Source: Rhizophlyctis rosea
Taxonomy: Eukaryota > Chytridiomycota > Chytridiomycetes > Rhizophlyctidales > Rhizophlyctidaceae
Reading direction: 5' to 3'
NCBI GenBank assembly: GCA_027596075.1
Contig: JADGJC010000267.1
Coordinates: 1-56,855, forward strand
Length of the DNA: 56,855 nucleotides
The notes under the pieces were generated by a model. That model was not told the origin of the DNA. It saw only the letters and a list, made by a program, of their open reading frames with translations, and made no database searches. Positions within the stretch are counted from its first letter, which is position 1; every line of letters begins with the position of its first letter. The position numbers and the translations under genes were made by a program. This document shows positions 11,843 to 22,400 of the stretch, one piece after another.

Positions 11843-13204
11843 ATGAGGGTGGGTGGGTGGGTCGGGGATGTGGGGGAAAAAGGGGGAGGGGGGGTGTTGC
11901 ATGGCATGGAGTACGAAAGGCGGGTTTTTGTACTCTGATTTTGTAAATACACTTGCATGTGAGAGTTTGAGTTATTGGGCGGAATTCACAGATTGATGAT
12001 CCGCGTCTGCAAGGCGATAAGTGCATTGTGGATCTGCGGGAAAGGTCCTCGTTCCAAGTGGGACAAATCTCATATTTCTAGTGTATATCCAAAGATGTCC
12101 CTTTTTGCGGTCACAGTTCGCGACGTAGGAGCCCGAATGTCCTTTTTTGCGGTCACAGTCGCGACCGAGGAGCCTGGAGGAACGGAAAGATTTTGAATTG
12201 GTTGGAACCCCATAGTCATAGTCGTTCGAAAAACAGTCACAGATCTACCCTCACCGCCTATTCGGTAGTTGTCGCTTGTTATCAGCAGCTTTTCCTTTTT
12301 TGTTCATTCTCGGGGTCTGCTTGTCCATCATTCGACTGCAATACCCATGAGCATATGCTGTCCATCGCTCAATCCTGAGGATTGATCCTCTCAAGCACAA
12401 GGCAAAGGTTTTCTAAATGTATGCGGTGAGCAAATGAGATGTGGCAGAAGAAGAGGAATGGCTACTCCCAGAGGAGGGCCATCCGACCTTCACGGAAGGT
12501 CTGCACATTCTGCGTCCGTCGTCAGATATCCTTTAAAGAGAGGAAACAACACCACGGAAGAATTGCGCGACCTTCAAATTTTCACATTTTGTGTGTATCC
12601 ATCTTGGATATATGGACACGTCGTCAAAGGTGGAGTGTGTTTGATGAGACTTTGAACTCATCTCATCTGATGGAGGACAGCCCTGAATCAGTTGACTTTT
12701 TTTCCCCCGATCTTTTTTCGGATTTCTGTTCTGACGCATTGCATTGCCTCGTCCAAAGTGATATGATGTAGAAGTGAAAGGAAAGGGAATGACAGCTGAT
12801 GGTAGCCAGACGGAGGGGCGATGAAACCTCGCATCCTGTCTGTTGTTAATTCGACAGTCGTCACATTATATGGATGTCGGGACAGACCAGTGGTGGTCAG
12901 CATGGAAGTGAACTCTGCGTGCAGGGGACTCGCACTCAGGAATGCGGTGCGTTGTGACTAAGCTACATAGTAGTACTGCGCGCCGATAGACTGGAGCGCT
13001 ATGTGTGTCAAAAAGGATGGGCGCTACCCAATATCCCATAATCAATACATCTTATAAAGCTCTACCTGACTGCGGTCGTCTGTTTTATGCACTCCGTTAG
13101 CTTAGTGGAAATCAGACACAGAGTATGAATGGGAAAGATGTCCAAGATAGCCCCCATCCCCCTCCTTAAAACGGTTGTAAGTATCAGTGTTCGGACTTTG
13201 CAAT
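11843..13204. other. Intergenic stretch with a two-copy tandem repeat
   Basis: It is the 3' flank of the coiled-coil/Gly-rich gene and includes the 20-bp block 11943-11962 that recurs at 13398-13417. Open frames at 12434-12771 overlap on both strands and are unrecognised. A weak tRNA-like stretch near 12905-12990 was rejected. Confidence 0.35.
12096..12178. repeat. Two-copy tandem repeat, unit about 42 bp
   Basis: Copies at 12096-12137 and 12138-12178 share TGTCC, then TTTTTGCGGTCACAG and (T)TCGCGAC-GAGGAGCC with a few differences. Function unknown. Confidence 0.7.
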
Positions 13205-13425
13205 CAGTTTGAGCGACCGCCCATTATGACCGGGGAGAGGGAGAGGAGGATAGCTGGAGGCCCAGTGAGGGTGGTGGAGGGAGGCAGGGGCTTTGTTGAG
13301 CCGTATCTGGGGAGTCGAGGGTGAGATGGGGGGTTGGGCGGGTGGGAGGGGTTGCACAGCATCGAAGTGTGAATGAGGTTTTTACTCTTCGAATTTCGTA
13401 AATACACTTGCATGTGACTGTTTCT
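13205..13425 (+). pseudogene. Duplicated 3'-end relic of the gene at 9791-11768
   Basis: The segment aligns with the last coding exon and 3' flank of the coiled-coil/Gly-rich gene. Shared landmarks are GGGGAGAGGGAGAG, GGTGAGGGTGG-like sequence, GGGGAGTCG-GGGTGA, and a perfect 20-bp match 13398-13417 to 11943-11962. Only the tail is present, with no start or upstream exons, so it is a partial duplicate. At the position of the parental TAG stop it reads CAG and continues to the shared TGA. Confidence 0.65.
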
Positions 13426-16230
13426 TCGGTATTTGTCGCGCTGTCTGGAATTGGTCTTTCATCTGTTTGCGGTTTAATGACAAGGTGTTCCTTTGGTGTA
13501 CGACAGACAAGACAAATTTGCTGAACGGTGTATGGAACTCCGCGAATTATTCACGTGACTGGGGCTGTTGTCACAGCAGACATCACGTGGGAATTCTTTT
13601 TTTGTGCTTGGTTCAATGTAGGTCATTCTATGCGGTGGTTGCATGCTGAGTGGCAAAAAAGGCTAAGTACAAGCAGACCTGCCATCAAGAAGTACGTTTT
13701 GGTATTATGAGACCACACGAACTCATAGCGATGCGAGGTTCTCATCTTTCAAGATATGAGCAGAGCATTTTGATTTTGGGATGCGTTAAACGTGTGGGCG
13801 GAAAAGAGAAAAATGGCAACCCGAAGAAAGGTCCACAGCGCATGTATTTTCATGCTTCGGCGTTACGATCAGGACATTCCGTGGGATGCTGGTATCGATT
13901 TCAATGAATGTAAGAAGGGAAGTACCGCTGTAAATGATGTACTAGAGCTGTGTTAGTCAACGGTCAACAATCGTATTTAGATCCGGGAACATTGGCATCG
14001 TGCGAGACGAGAGAATACACCCGTCTCTCTCGACTGCCTAGGCATGTCCTTCGGTTTTTCCTTTGTGTCGATCGTGCAGTGCGGCAGTCTTGCATTTTAT
14101 GCAGAAAAAAGAGGGGGCTGATCATGTCCAATCATGATCCAGCCTGGCAAGAGATGTGGTATCTTCTTGGTTGAGACTGTGGATGCTCGCAATATGAGTC
14201 TGAGGATCCTTACCGATAGATATGCAAAGGAGGCGGGGGGTGGAAAACGTTTTGGGGCGGAAATTGAGAAAAACCACTGTTCATGAATCCACGTTTGGGA
14301 CTGAGGGGCAGGAGTGTGCGTACTTGTCACCGAACCCGTGGAAGAGTCGAATCCCGGCACTCAACTCGTTATTAATAAAGAGGAACAGGCATATGCCCTG
14401 TATTTGAAATGACTCCATGATTTATCTTGATGTTATCGAGCCCCGATTGAAGGGTTGCGACTTATGCGCCGGGGCAAAAAAGCATTATTGTAAAACGTCC
14501 TGACAAATCCGGGCAGGAACTTTTGGCCCAAGCCTCTGCACCACCCTTGCACTTTGAGTTCGGCCCATTTTGCTGCTTCTTTCAAGTGCTGCTTCAAAAA
14601 TGTCCAACGCAAATGGAGAAGATAGAAGGATACCAGGTATGCCGTGAACAGGATTGGCGGCAAGCGCGTACAAAACCGATGAACATGCATGCGGCCGATT
14701 TACCCTGGTGAAGTTGAAAAAGATTTCTTTGCACTATCACCTTGAAAGCCTAAACGGACATATGGCTCATCCATTTCTAGGTGTTCACGCGTGTCATCCT
14801 TGTCGAAGTCTTGTTTAGAAGGCAAGATCTGTGGTGCCCGAGGGTTCTCGTCATTCCCTTCTTAAAAAGCTTTCTTCAATGTGCTAGATCCAAACTAGTA
14901 ATTGCATGGACGGCAAACTTGCCTTCATGTTCCAACCTATGCATCGGAGAAAAATGGCGTGACTCATTTTTGCAGATTTGTACAGCGCGATGCGACTATG
15001 CGGTGTCTATGCATGAAGGTCTCGAACCAAATTTTGGGAAGTGTCATCTTTCAAATAAACGGTCATGCTCAGAAGTGCAACTCATTAACTGGCGCTTGCA
15101 ATTCAACACCCCAGCTTGAATCATCACCGTCAAAAAAACCCTCAATCGGCGAAGAATGTTTCTTCAATCTTGTCTTCATTGATTCAGTTTTGGCCAACTC
15201 CATCGTCCAAAACGAGCTGAACGCCGTTCGCGACATGTGTGAAGAATTGGTGGGGCCTCACCTGCGGGGAAGGAGGGGGAGAAAACGAAGGGAGGAGTCA
15301 CTCCAAGTTAATTCCGACGCCAAATGTCTTGTATATTGGGAGACCAGCGTTTAGGACCAATTTGCACGAGAACATTGATCAGCTGAAGTGGGGATGAAGG
15401 AAAAAGTGATACAGTGCGAATGCAACCACCCTCGTTGGTGACTTGAGGTTTATATCAGGTTCAACGAATTGGTGCAATACTTCCTGACGTTGAGGGAAGG
15501 CATTGGATCTACAGGTTGGATTTCTCCTTTGTTTGAAATGCTTTGGAAAAAGGATGTGTGTTTTGTATGTAGATGAAGCATCAATGTCCCTTGTGCTGGG
15601 GCTTCATGCCCGCATGGACGTTGATAGGTTTTTGGGTTCCCTTTTCGTAAAAGTCCTCATGGTGTGCGGTCGTTCAGTCCTTGAATTGACGGATGCATAG
15701 GTCATTGACTTTATTGCTTATAGCGAGAAGAAGGGCGCTTAACCCCAATGCAAGTGCCTGTGACGGGAGTAAGGTCGTCAATCGCCTGTAAGCCTGTCTT
15801 GCTGATGGCGCATTGGTCGACGGGGATTTGACCCAACTTGAAACAGGTGGATATGTCCTGAGTTCGTGCACCTGTGGCCACCAAAGGAAAAGAAGAAGAC
15901 GAACACTGAAGTCTCCGAATTCGCCACGTCAGTTGGAATGGACTTGCTGGCAATGTTGGAATCGGATACGAGGAAATTCGTGGCATCGCAGCGCGGACAC
16001 AGTCCGACAAACTTCTGGATGCAACGGCATGCCCGCTTGTGAGCGATCCAAGCAAGTCCTTCCTCGGTTCCGAATATCCCTGGGCAGAGGCACGAATGTA
16101 TTGCGGTCTGTAGAATTGGATTGACGAGAGCATGCAAACGCTGGACTTATCTGCTCCCATTCTTCCTATTGCAGTTAACAGCTACGTCAAGAACGTCGGT
16201 ACGTTCTGCTTGGTTGAAATTTCCCCTTCA

Positions 16231-16854
16231 CTACTGCTGCAAGCAGATACAAAGGAGGACTTGACCTGCGACTGGAAATGACAAGAAGATGTTTCTGCTT
16301 TCTGCTTTGATGTGGACATTGCTTACGCACGTAAAACGAATTCTGTTTTTTGCGATTTGACTATTCACCTTTTTGCGCTGTTCGCTGTTATTATATTGAA
16401 ATTCGCCGACTTCTGTTCTCAAAAAGATTTGGGCGCATTGCTGCACTTGAGGTCCAAGACTCATCAGTGATGAATCATCATTGAGCGGGGCATTTGTCCA
16501 AAGTCCTTCCTGACAAATGTTGCATGAGCAGTGCACACTTGGCGCACGGTGAAGGTGTCCGCGAGGAGGAAACCAAGCTGTTGCAGGTTGGCTGTAGCGA
16601 AAGAAAGTTGCTGGTGGGAAGAATTTCCATGTGTCACCAAATATTACGTCTCCAATTCGCATTAGTATTCTTTCTTTCGGCAAAGATTTACACGACCCTT
16701 GGTTCAGAGACGGTTGAATTCGAACGGGCGAAGAGAAGGGATGTCCACTATGAAACATGCGGGGATCCACATCGTTCCTCCGAAAGGCGCCCTGCCAACG
16801 GTTAAGGTACTGGTCACCAGCAGCAGTCCGCTCACTCAGCGCACGCACTCTCAC
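16231..16854 (-). CDS. Possible coding exon, unrecognised
   Basis: An open frame of 207 codons is longer than expected by chance at this base composition. It holds a Cys-rich stretch (HCSCNICQ) and no known domain. The next open minus frame (15778-16137) contains another Cys-rich patch (CPRC), so the two may be exons of one gene, but no phase-matched splice pair was found. It may equally be chance. Confidence 0.25.
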   Translation of the reverse strand: MRVRALSERTAAGDQYLNRWQGAFRRNDVDPRMFHSGHPFSSPVRIQPSLNQGSCKSLPKERILMRIGDVIFGDTWKFFPPATFFRYSQPATAWFPPRGHLHRAPSVHCSCNICQEGLWTNAPLNDDSSLMSLGPQVQQCAQIFLRTEVGEFQYNNSEQRKKVNSQIAKNRIRFTCVSNVHIKAESRNIFLSFPVAGQVLLCICLQQ

Positions 16855-17322
16855 TTGCCCAGATTTTACGACATCTCTTTTCGACTCATCGACCTGTGGA
16901 GATTATTCACAGTTTTTGATGATGGTAGCACCAGAAAAGTAAATGACTGGAGCCTCTCACGCCTCTTTTAATTACTGGTCCTGGCTACTGGTGGCAATGC
17001 TTCGAAAGCTACGTGATAGACGCCTCCAAAAGTCGATCTAACATTTGATTAGTTGGCTCGTCATTGTCACCTTTTTAGAGGTAAACCGGAGAACTGTGAA
17101 AGCCGGTGCAACTCGCGACGGCGTTGACTCTTTTCGCCTCACAACAGACATCAAGCGTTGGGAGCACCCTGCAATGTGTGAGTGAGGGCCTGCATGAACG
17201 GATGGATGGGGACCAAAATGGACCATTTGGGAGGGAATTGCATGTTGGACGCCCTATTTGGTTGTTTGGGGCAGGACCGACAATCTGGCTACATATGTGA
17301 GGCGAGAAAACGGGCGTACGAA

Positions 17323-17342
17323 GGGTGACCAATTGGTCACCC
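17323..17342. repeat. 20-bp perfect palindrome
   Basis: GGGTGACCAATTGGTCACCC is self-complementary. Related half-sites occur at about 17404-17414 (TTGGGTGACC) and 17352 (GGATGACC), so the whole 17195-17425 block is built from TGG(G)TGACC-like units in both orientations. A similar CCAATTGG core lies at 22311-22318. Confidence 0.7.
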
Positions 17343-19120
17343 AGTGGATGACCACTTTTTCGGTAGGTGGTGGTTTTACGTTTGGCGACCATGGCGTCAT
17401 CCATTGGGTGACCAAAAGATGGTAGCCGATGTACGCACTTGGAGGATGGGTGAAAATTGTGATGAGAAAAAAAAAAATTCCTGGGAATTTTGGATGTGGA
17501 TGTGATGAAGGAGAGAATTACTTCCAACTCTTCTGAACTTTTGACACTCTTAGGTGAGCAATGAGATGACATCTTAACCATCCTGAGTTGATTATAATGA
17601 CTGGATGTTAACGACATTGATTGGTATGGGACGAAGAAGAAATCGGGCGACGTCCTGAAATCCTGATGCGCCAATGTACCAAAAGTACCGTTCATGGATT
17701 CGCCCATTCCACGTCAGGTAGCATTTGGACGGAATGCTGAATTTTGAGTACATTATGTGTGTGAATCTTTGGATTGGAACTCTTTTTACCTATATTCTCA
17801 ACACTGACGCCCGTGGGTTCTGTTCGGGTTGTGTACGAGATTTGTTTCTGAGAAACGGGTCAATCATGAAGATGACTATCGGACATGGAAAACGGACGGC
17901 CAATTCAACGACCAAAGTGCAATACGGGAAGCGAAAAAAGGAAGCCGCCAGATTGGGACATGAAGAATGCAGGTTATTAAGCGTTTCAGTCCAGGCCCAT
18001 CCAAGCGAGACTTGACATTCAATTTTGAGGCATATCCATGACCACCAAGCCACATCAAAAACATTGTTCAGCTGCGTAGGAAGAAGAAAGTGCAACAAGC
18101 AGCATGGGCGTGCATTCTGACTAAGACTCTGGTAACAAAAAAAATTTTCCAGCGGCCGAGGCGATACGAACGGAGGAGTTTGGAGTCCTTGATGTTGCAA
18201 GGTTTTGCTAAAGTGAAGGCGCTAGCTCCATACAAATACACCCCTTTGTCCGGACGTGCAAGCCCGTCAAGCTCATTCATGGCACTCTTGGGATATCAGA
18301 ACGCCAGCAGAAAGACCCCCAAGTCCAAAACGCGTCTGCTGCGCCACTGGATACGTTTTCTGTTAAATATGCGCCCCAGTCCACAGCAGGTGCCGATTTC
18401 TGGTCAAATTGCTCTATTGCTGCGATTGCCTTCCCCGTTATTCTGGGGTGTTGCCAGGTTGCCGTCAACTTGAGGCTGCTCCGCCGAAAGTCCCGAACGC
18501 ACGGGTGGGCTCATGTGGAGTCCTATTATGGGACTTTATGAGGTCTCCTTCCAACCAGGTGGTGTGGCTTAGCAACATTTGGTGGAAGGACACGGGCCGG
18601 CGTGGGGTAACGGTGGTACTCCAGCAATCCACATCATATTGATCAGTAAATAAAGTGCGGCGTGAGAATGTTCATTACCACTTTTCGAACGTTCTCCAAA
18701 CGCGGTTCGCCACAGACCAGGTTTCGGGTTTGAACACGCTTCCCTGTTCTTGATACTCCGCCAACTTCGATAGTCCTACGTATAATCGCACCTGCCTGTG
18801 TAGCGCACGCAGCAGAATTCCAAACGGCAAGGCGTCCGAAATCCAACATTCCGGTCCTCATCATTGTTCAACTTTAATCTCTTTCCCGACCGTGGAAATT
18901 CATCAAAACAATAAAGAGCTTTGGCATTGCCAGTCAATCAGACTTACCAGGAGTTCCAACATCACACTCCGCACACTTAGACCAAGCTGCATGTGACTAC
19001 CCATCAAATCCACAGAAGTAACTTACTTCCTGGCGCCGTGGACAATGCTGCTGCGGGGTGAAGCAATCAACGGGTAATACCATAACCGGGGAAACATCCA
19101 CCCTGCAACCCACCCAAAAC

Positions 19121-19128
19121 TAATAAAA
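19121..19128 (+). promoter_or_regulatory. TATA-like element of the small secreted protein gene
   Basis: TAATAAAA lies about 100 bases before the ATG at 19220, followed by a C-rich, A-rich leader typical of fungal 5' leaders. Assigned by position only. Confidence 0.35.
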
Positions 19129-19219
19129 CCCTCACTCGACTCAAATCCCTCATCATCCCATCACCCCATCACACATCCATCCCAACAACACCCCCCACCA
19201 ACCCAAAGTAACCCAAACC

Positions 19220-19429
19220 ATGTTCCGCTCTACCCTCATCCTTGCCCTCCTCGGCCTCTCCGCCACGACCGTCATGGCCTGCGGTGCTATGGAGCCCGCC
19301 GTTCCCGTCACCACTTGTGGCCAATACTGCTACAACCGTTGCGGTCCCACTCCTGGCTATTCCGAGTGCATGACTTACCGCTGGTGTGATGGCTGGTGCA
19401 GCACCCCCAATGGCCAGTGCACCAACTAG
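19220..19429 (+). CDS. Small secreted cysteine-rich protein
   Basis: An intronless gene of 69 codons. The first 20 residues form a clear signal peptide: MFRST, a hydrophobic core of Leu/Ile/Ala, and a VMA|C cleavage context. The mature part of about 49 residues carries eight cysteines, enough for four disulfides, plus aromatic residues near the Cys (QYC, RWC, GWC). A TATA-like sequence lies about 100 bp upstream, and the leader is C/A-rich. No family is recognised. Size and Cys content resemble secreted effector-like or antimicrobial-type peptides of fungi, but that is analogy only. It is the only well-supported gene in the 13-26 kb interval. Confidence 0.75.
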   Translation: MFRSTLILALLGLSATTVMACGAMEPAVPVTTCGQYCYNRCGPTPGYSECMTYRWCDGWCSTPNGQCTN

Positions 19430-22400
19430 GCAATTTTAGGTAAGCTTGTTGCTCACTGGCAGGGTCTTTGGATGTCGGAAATGTCAAGCAGTTGACGCAT
19501 CGCTCTGTTTGTTCATAGATCGCGCATTGTTACACCGGGATTGTTATAGTAAAGCTGCTGGCAAGCAATCGAGATAGGTGTAGGTTCGATGTAGACATGG
19601 TGCAAACCCATACAGACCAATATACAACCTGTGTTCCATATCTCTTTGTGTCAATCCGTGCGGTGATGGGCAGTAGTGAAAGTCAATAAATCTGCGCATA
19701 ATCCGTGGCAACCATTCCAATCTGATTGTGTGAGATTCACGGATTGTCAAGATGTGTTCCTACCATGAGACTCACCGTGGTGGTTCTCAGATCTGCTGGG
19801 CAGCCCTCATTCAAGCGACGAGCAATCCCATATTTCAGGGTATTGACGTTAGATGCTTTTTTCAGCAGTCACGTGTTGCATAACAAATAGTTGGAGGGTT
19901 TGTGGATGCAACGAATGATTTTGCATTGGAATAGGCGGGTCGAATACAGGATTTCAGCCAAGTAAAACTTGGGCTGTTGCCTACTTAGGACCTTCCCTCT
20001 GTACTCTCTTTTAATCATTTATAGGAAGTCCATCTTTCACTTTTGAGGCCCACGAGCTCGGTTTAGGATGGTCCGAATAAAGACGTCGTCGACCAGAAAT
20101 GGCGGGAAGTCACCGTTCTTCCGGGTGACCTCCAAACCTGCACAGGCAAGTGACCTTTCTATGGATGCGAAGGCAGACCTCAACAACCCAAGTTGAATCC
20201 ACTCATAAGGTCTTTTGTACGTTGTGACTCACTAAACTCAAGCGCACGCTAGTGGATCCGCGTTTGAATGCCATAATGGCAAAAAGCAGGGGCGCGATGC
20301 AAGACCACATTGAAATCAACATTGGTCCAATCGATCATGTGAAATTTCACGGGCATTTAATCAGTGTATGAAAGGAAGGCGAGGGCGAAGACACGTATCC
20401 TCACCAGTTGGTGAAAGCATGGGTAGGAATGGGTGTGGCAGTGGGATATGAGGGAGAAGGGAGAAGATATATGGACCGGAAGGACTTTGTATGGAACTCG
20501 ATGGAAGTGCTGAAGGCGTTTTTGTTCCCTGTGCTCCGACCTTGAGTATACACTTGTAAGGAGTCCCACGGACGCTTGTTGTTCCGGGGACTGATGTCGG
20601 TCAAGTGCTGTGCGCCCATCGGGAAGTATCATCCTCAAATCCATGACGAGATTCCTGCTGATTCATGCTCGCAGTAGTCTCGCTTCCAGCGTCGAGGTAT
20701 TCTGATTGCGACAATGTTGGATGTGTTTGCTTTTGGCTGTTGAGCTTCTTCGAAATGCGCTTTCTCCTAAAAGAGAGAACTATCATTTCACCGACCAAAA
20801 AGAGGCGAATGCCGAGCTCCAGCGGGTGACGATTAGGGATTGCCCGGAATTGAAGTCCGTGTCGTGAATGGTTGAACAGTGAGCGACGTATGAGAGCATT
20901 TAAGGTTTTGTCTTAATTGAATTCAGACCCTCAGGGAAAAGAGTGAAGGATGGTCAAGTGTCTCGAAAACAACAAAGCCAAGGGAATGTGCCGACTCGAC
21001 TAACGTTCGAACAAGCGCTGGCATTGCCAGTTGAATCCATCGCTTATTATGACGGCAACACTTGTCACAGTGAGCCACCAATACAGAGAATCTGTATGAG
21101 CTTCACAGCCCTTGATCCGAATCATGCAGTTCATTTGCCTTTCGCGAGAGGAGCTTGAACGCACCGTCTCGCTTGTGCGCAGGAGAACTGGTGTGAGTGA
21201 ACATCACTGTCGTTGCTTATTTCCTTTTTTCCCTGTTGGTCCTGCAGCAGTTGCATTGATAGTCATCTGGAAAAGCAAAAACGAAAAAGTTGGCTATGTC
21301 ACAGTATGCGAGCACTCGGGCACAAAATTTACTTTCCGTACAGCAATTAGATGTGAGACTGCGGAACACTCTCAATGTCACTTTGGAACCCCATAGCCGT
21401 GGCGTGTGCCAATATTTATGACTTTGGGGCACTTTTCGGCGGATGGGAAAAAAAAAAATACATCCGACAATTCGCAACATGGTACCGTTGTATTATTGCA
21501 TACTTATTATGGAAGTAGTCCGGCTGTCTTCCTCTATGAGCGGGCGGGTACTATACACCCTTCACCTTCGCAAAGAGATCCTAAGGACGAGACCGGTGTT
21601 TGAAGAGTAGCACTTTGTGAGGTGTGCACAGCTTCAAGGATTGCAACTCCACCAATTTTGTGTATCGCCACAAACTGACGGTGCTTTAGAAAGTTCAGAA
21701 TGCGCACATGGCCTATGATGATTATTAGTTCGTTTCTTTTGGCGATCGCTTGTTAGCTCTTGTTATATCAGGGTTGATATGTTGTAGTCTTTGATGTCAA
21801 ATGGACGTCGTTTAGAGCAGTTTGCACAGGAAGCGGAATTGAGTTCACTGAACAGACAGAGGTCGTACTACTATTCAATGGTGATATTAGGGCCAACTAT
21901 TGATCATACCTTGCCCATCCAGGTCAAACAACGTGAGTAAACGCAAGTGCAAAGCGATTGAACCTAGCCTGATTGTGTACGGTGGTTCCATAAGAAGGTC
22001 CAAAAGCACCGTGGTCCAAGTTGCAAGAAGTGTGACAACAGAGCACTGCAACCTTCACATGTACCAACATTTCACCATCCACCGGACTAATTGCTCTACT
22101 CAAATTTGTGCGGATGGACACTGAAAGGGTTCTGGGTCTTGTCAGGTGAGCATTTCACCAAGTTGCATTTGGCCAAGAAACTTATTAGGGAGATTCTCGA
22201 AGGCAAAAAAATATGCATCACACGCAGGATCATATTCAGCGCCAACATGCTATCCACAACATTAAGTGCCGATAATGGCATCCGACGCGTGGACACAGCC
22301 TATTGGTCCACCAATTGGTCCACTGTCAAGAAGGTTTGAGTCGACCAATGCTCAGAAGCCACATCTTTTTCCCTTGCGTGCCTGTCAGGGTCCACGGCGC

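Larger units (their letters stand above)
13426..19219. other. Long gene-poor stretch
   Basis: No gene is supported with confidence. The best candidate frames are a minus frame of 207 codons at 16231-16854 (contains CSCNICQEGLW), a minus frame at 15778-16137 (contains CIQKFVGLCPRC) and a plus frame of 150 codons at 14902-15354. None has a recognised domain or clear splice partners; the first two could be exons of one minus-strand gene. The 210-codon minus frame at 17075-17707 crosses palindromic repeats and is probably spurious. Confidence 0.35.

Noticed and set aside
12905..12990. tRNA-like sequence on the minus strand (TAGCTTAGT and GCGAGTCCCC, similar to A and B boxes)
   Set aside because: A CGCAC/GTGCG stem exists, but the loop is 11 nt and no acceptor stem closes. 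At most a decayed tRNA or SINE head.
17075..17707. 210-codon minus-strand open frame
   Set aside because: Runs through the palindromic GGTGACC block and a poly-A run; no domain; likely chance.
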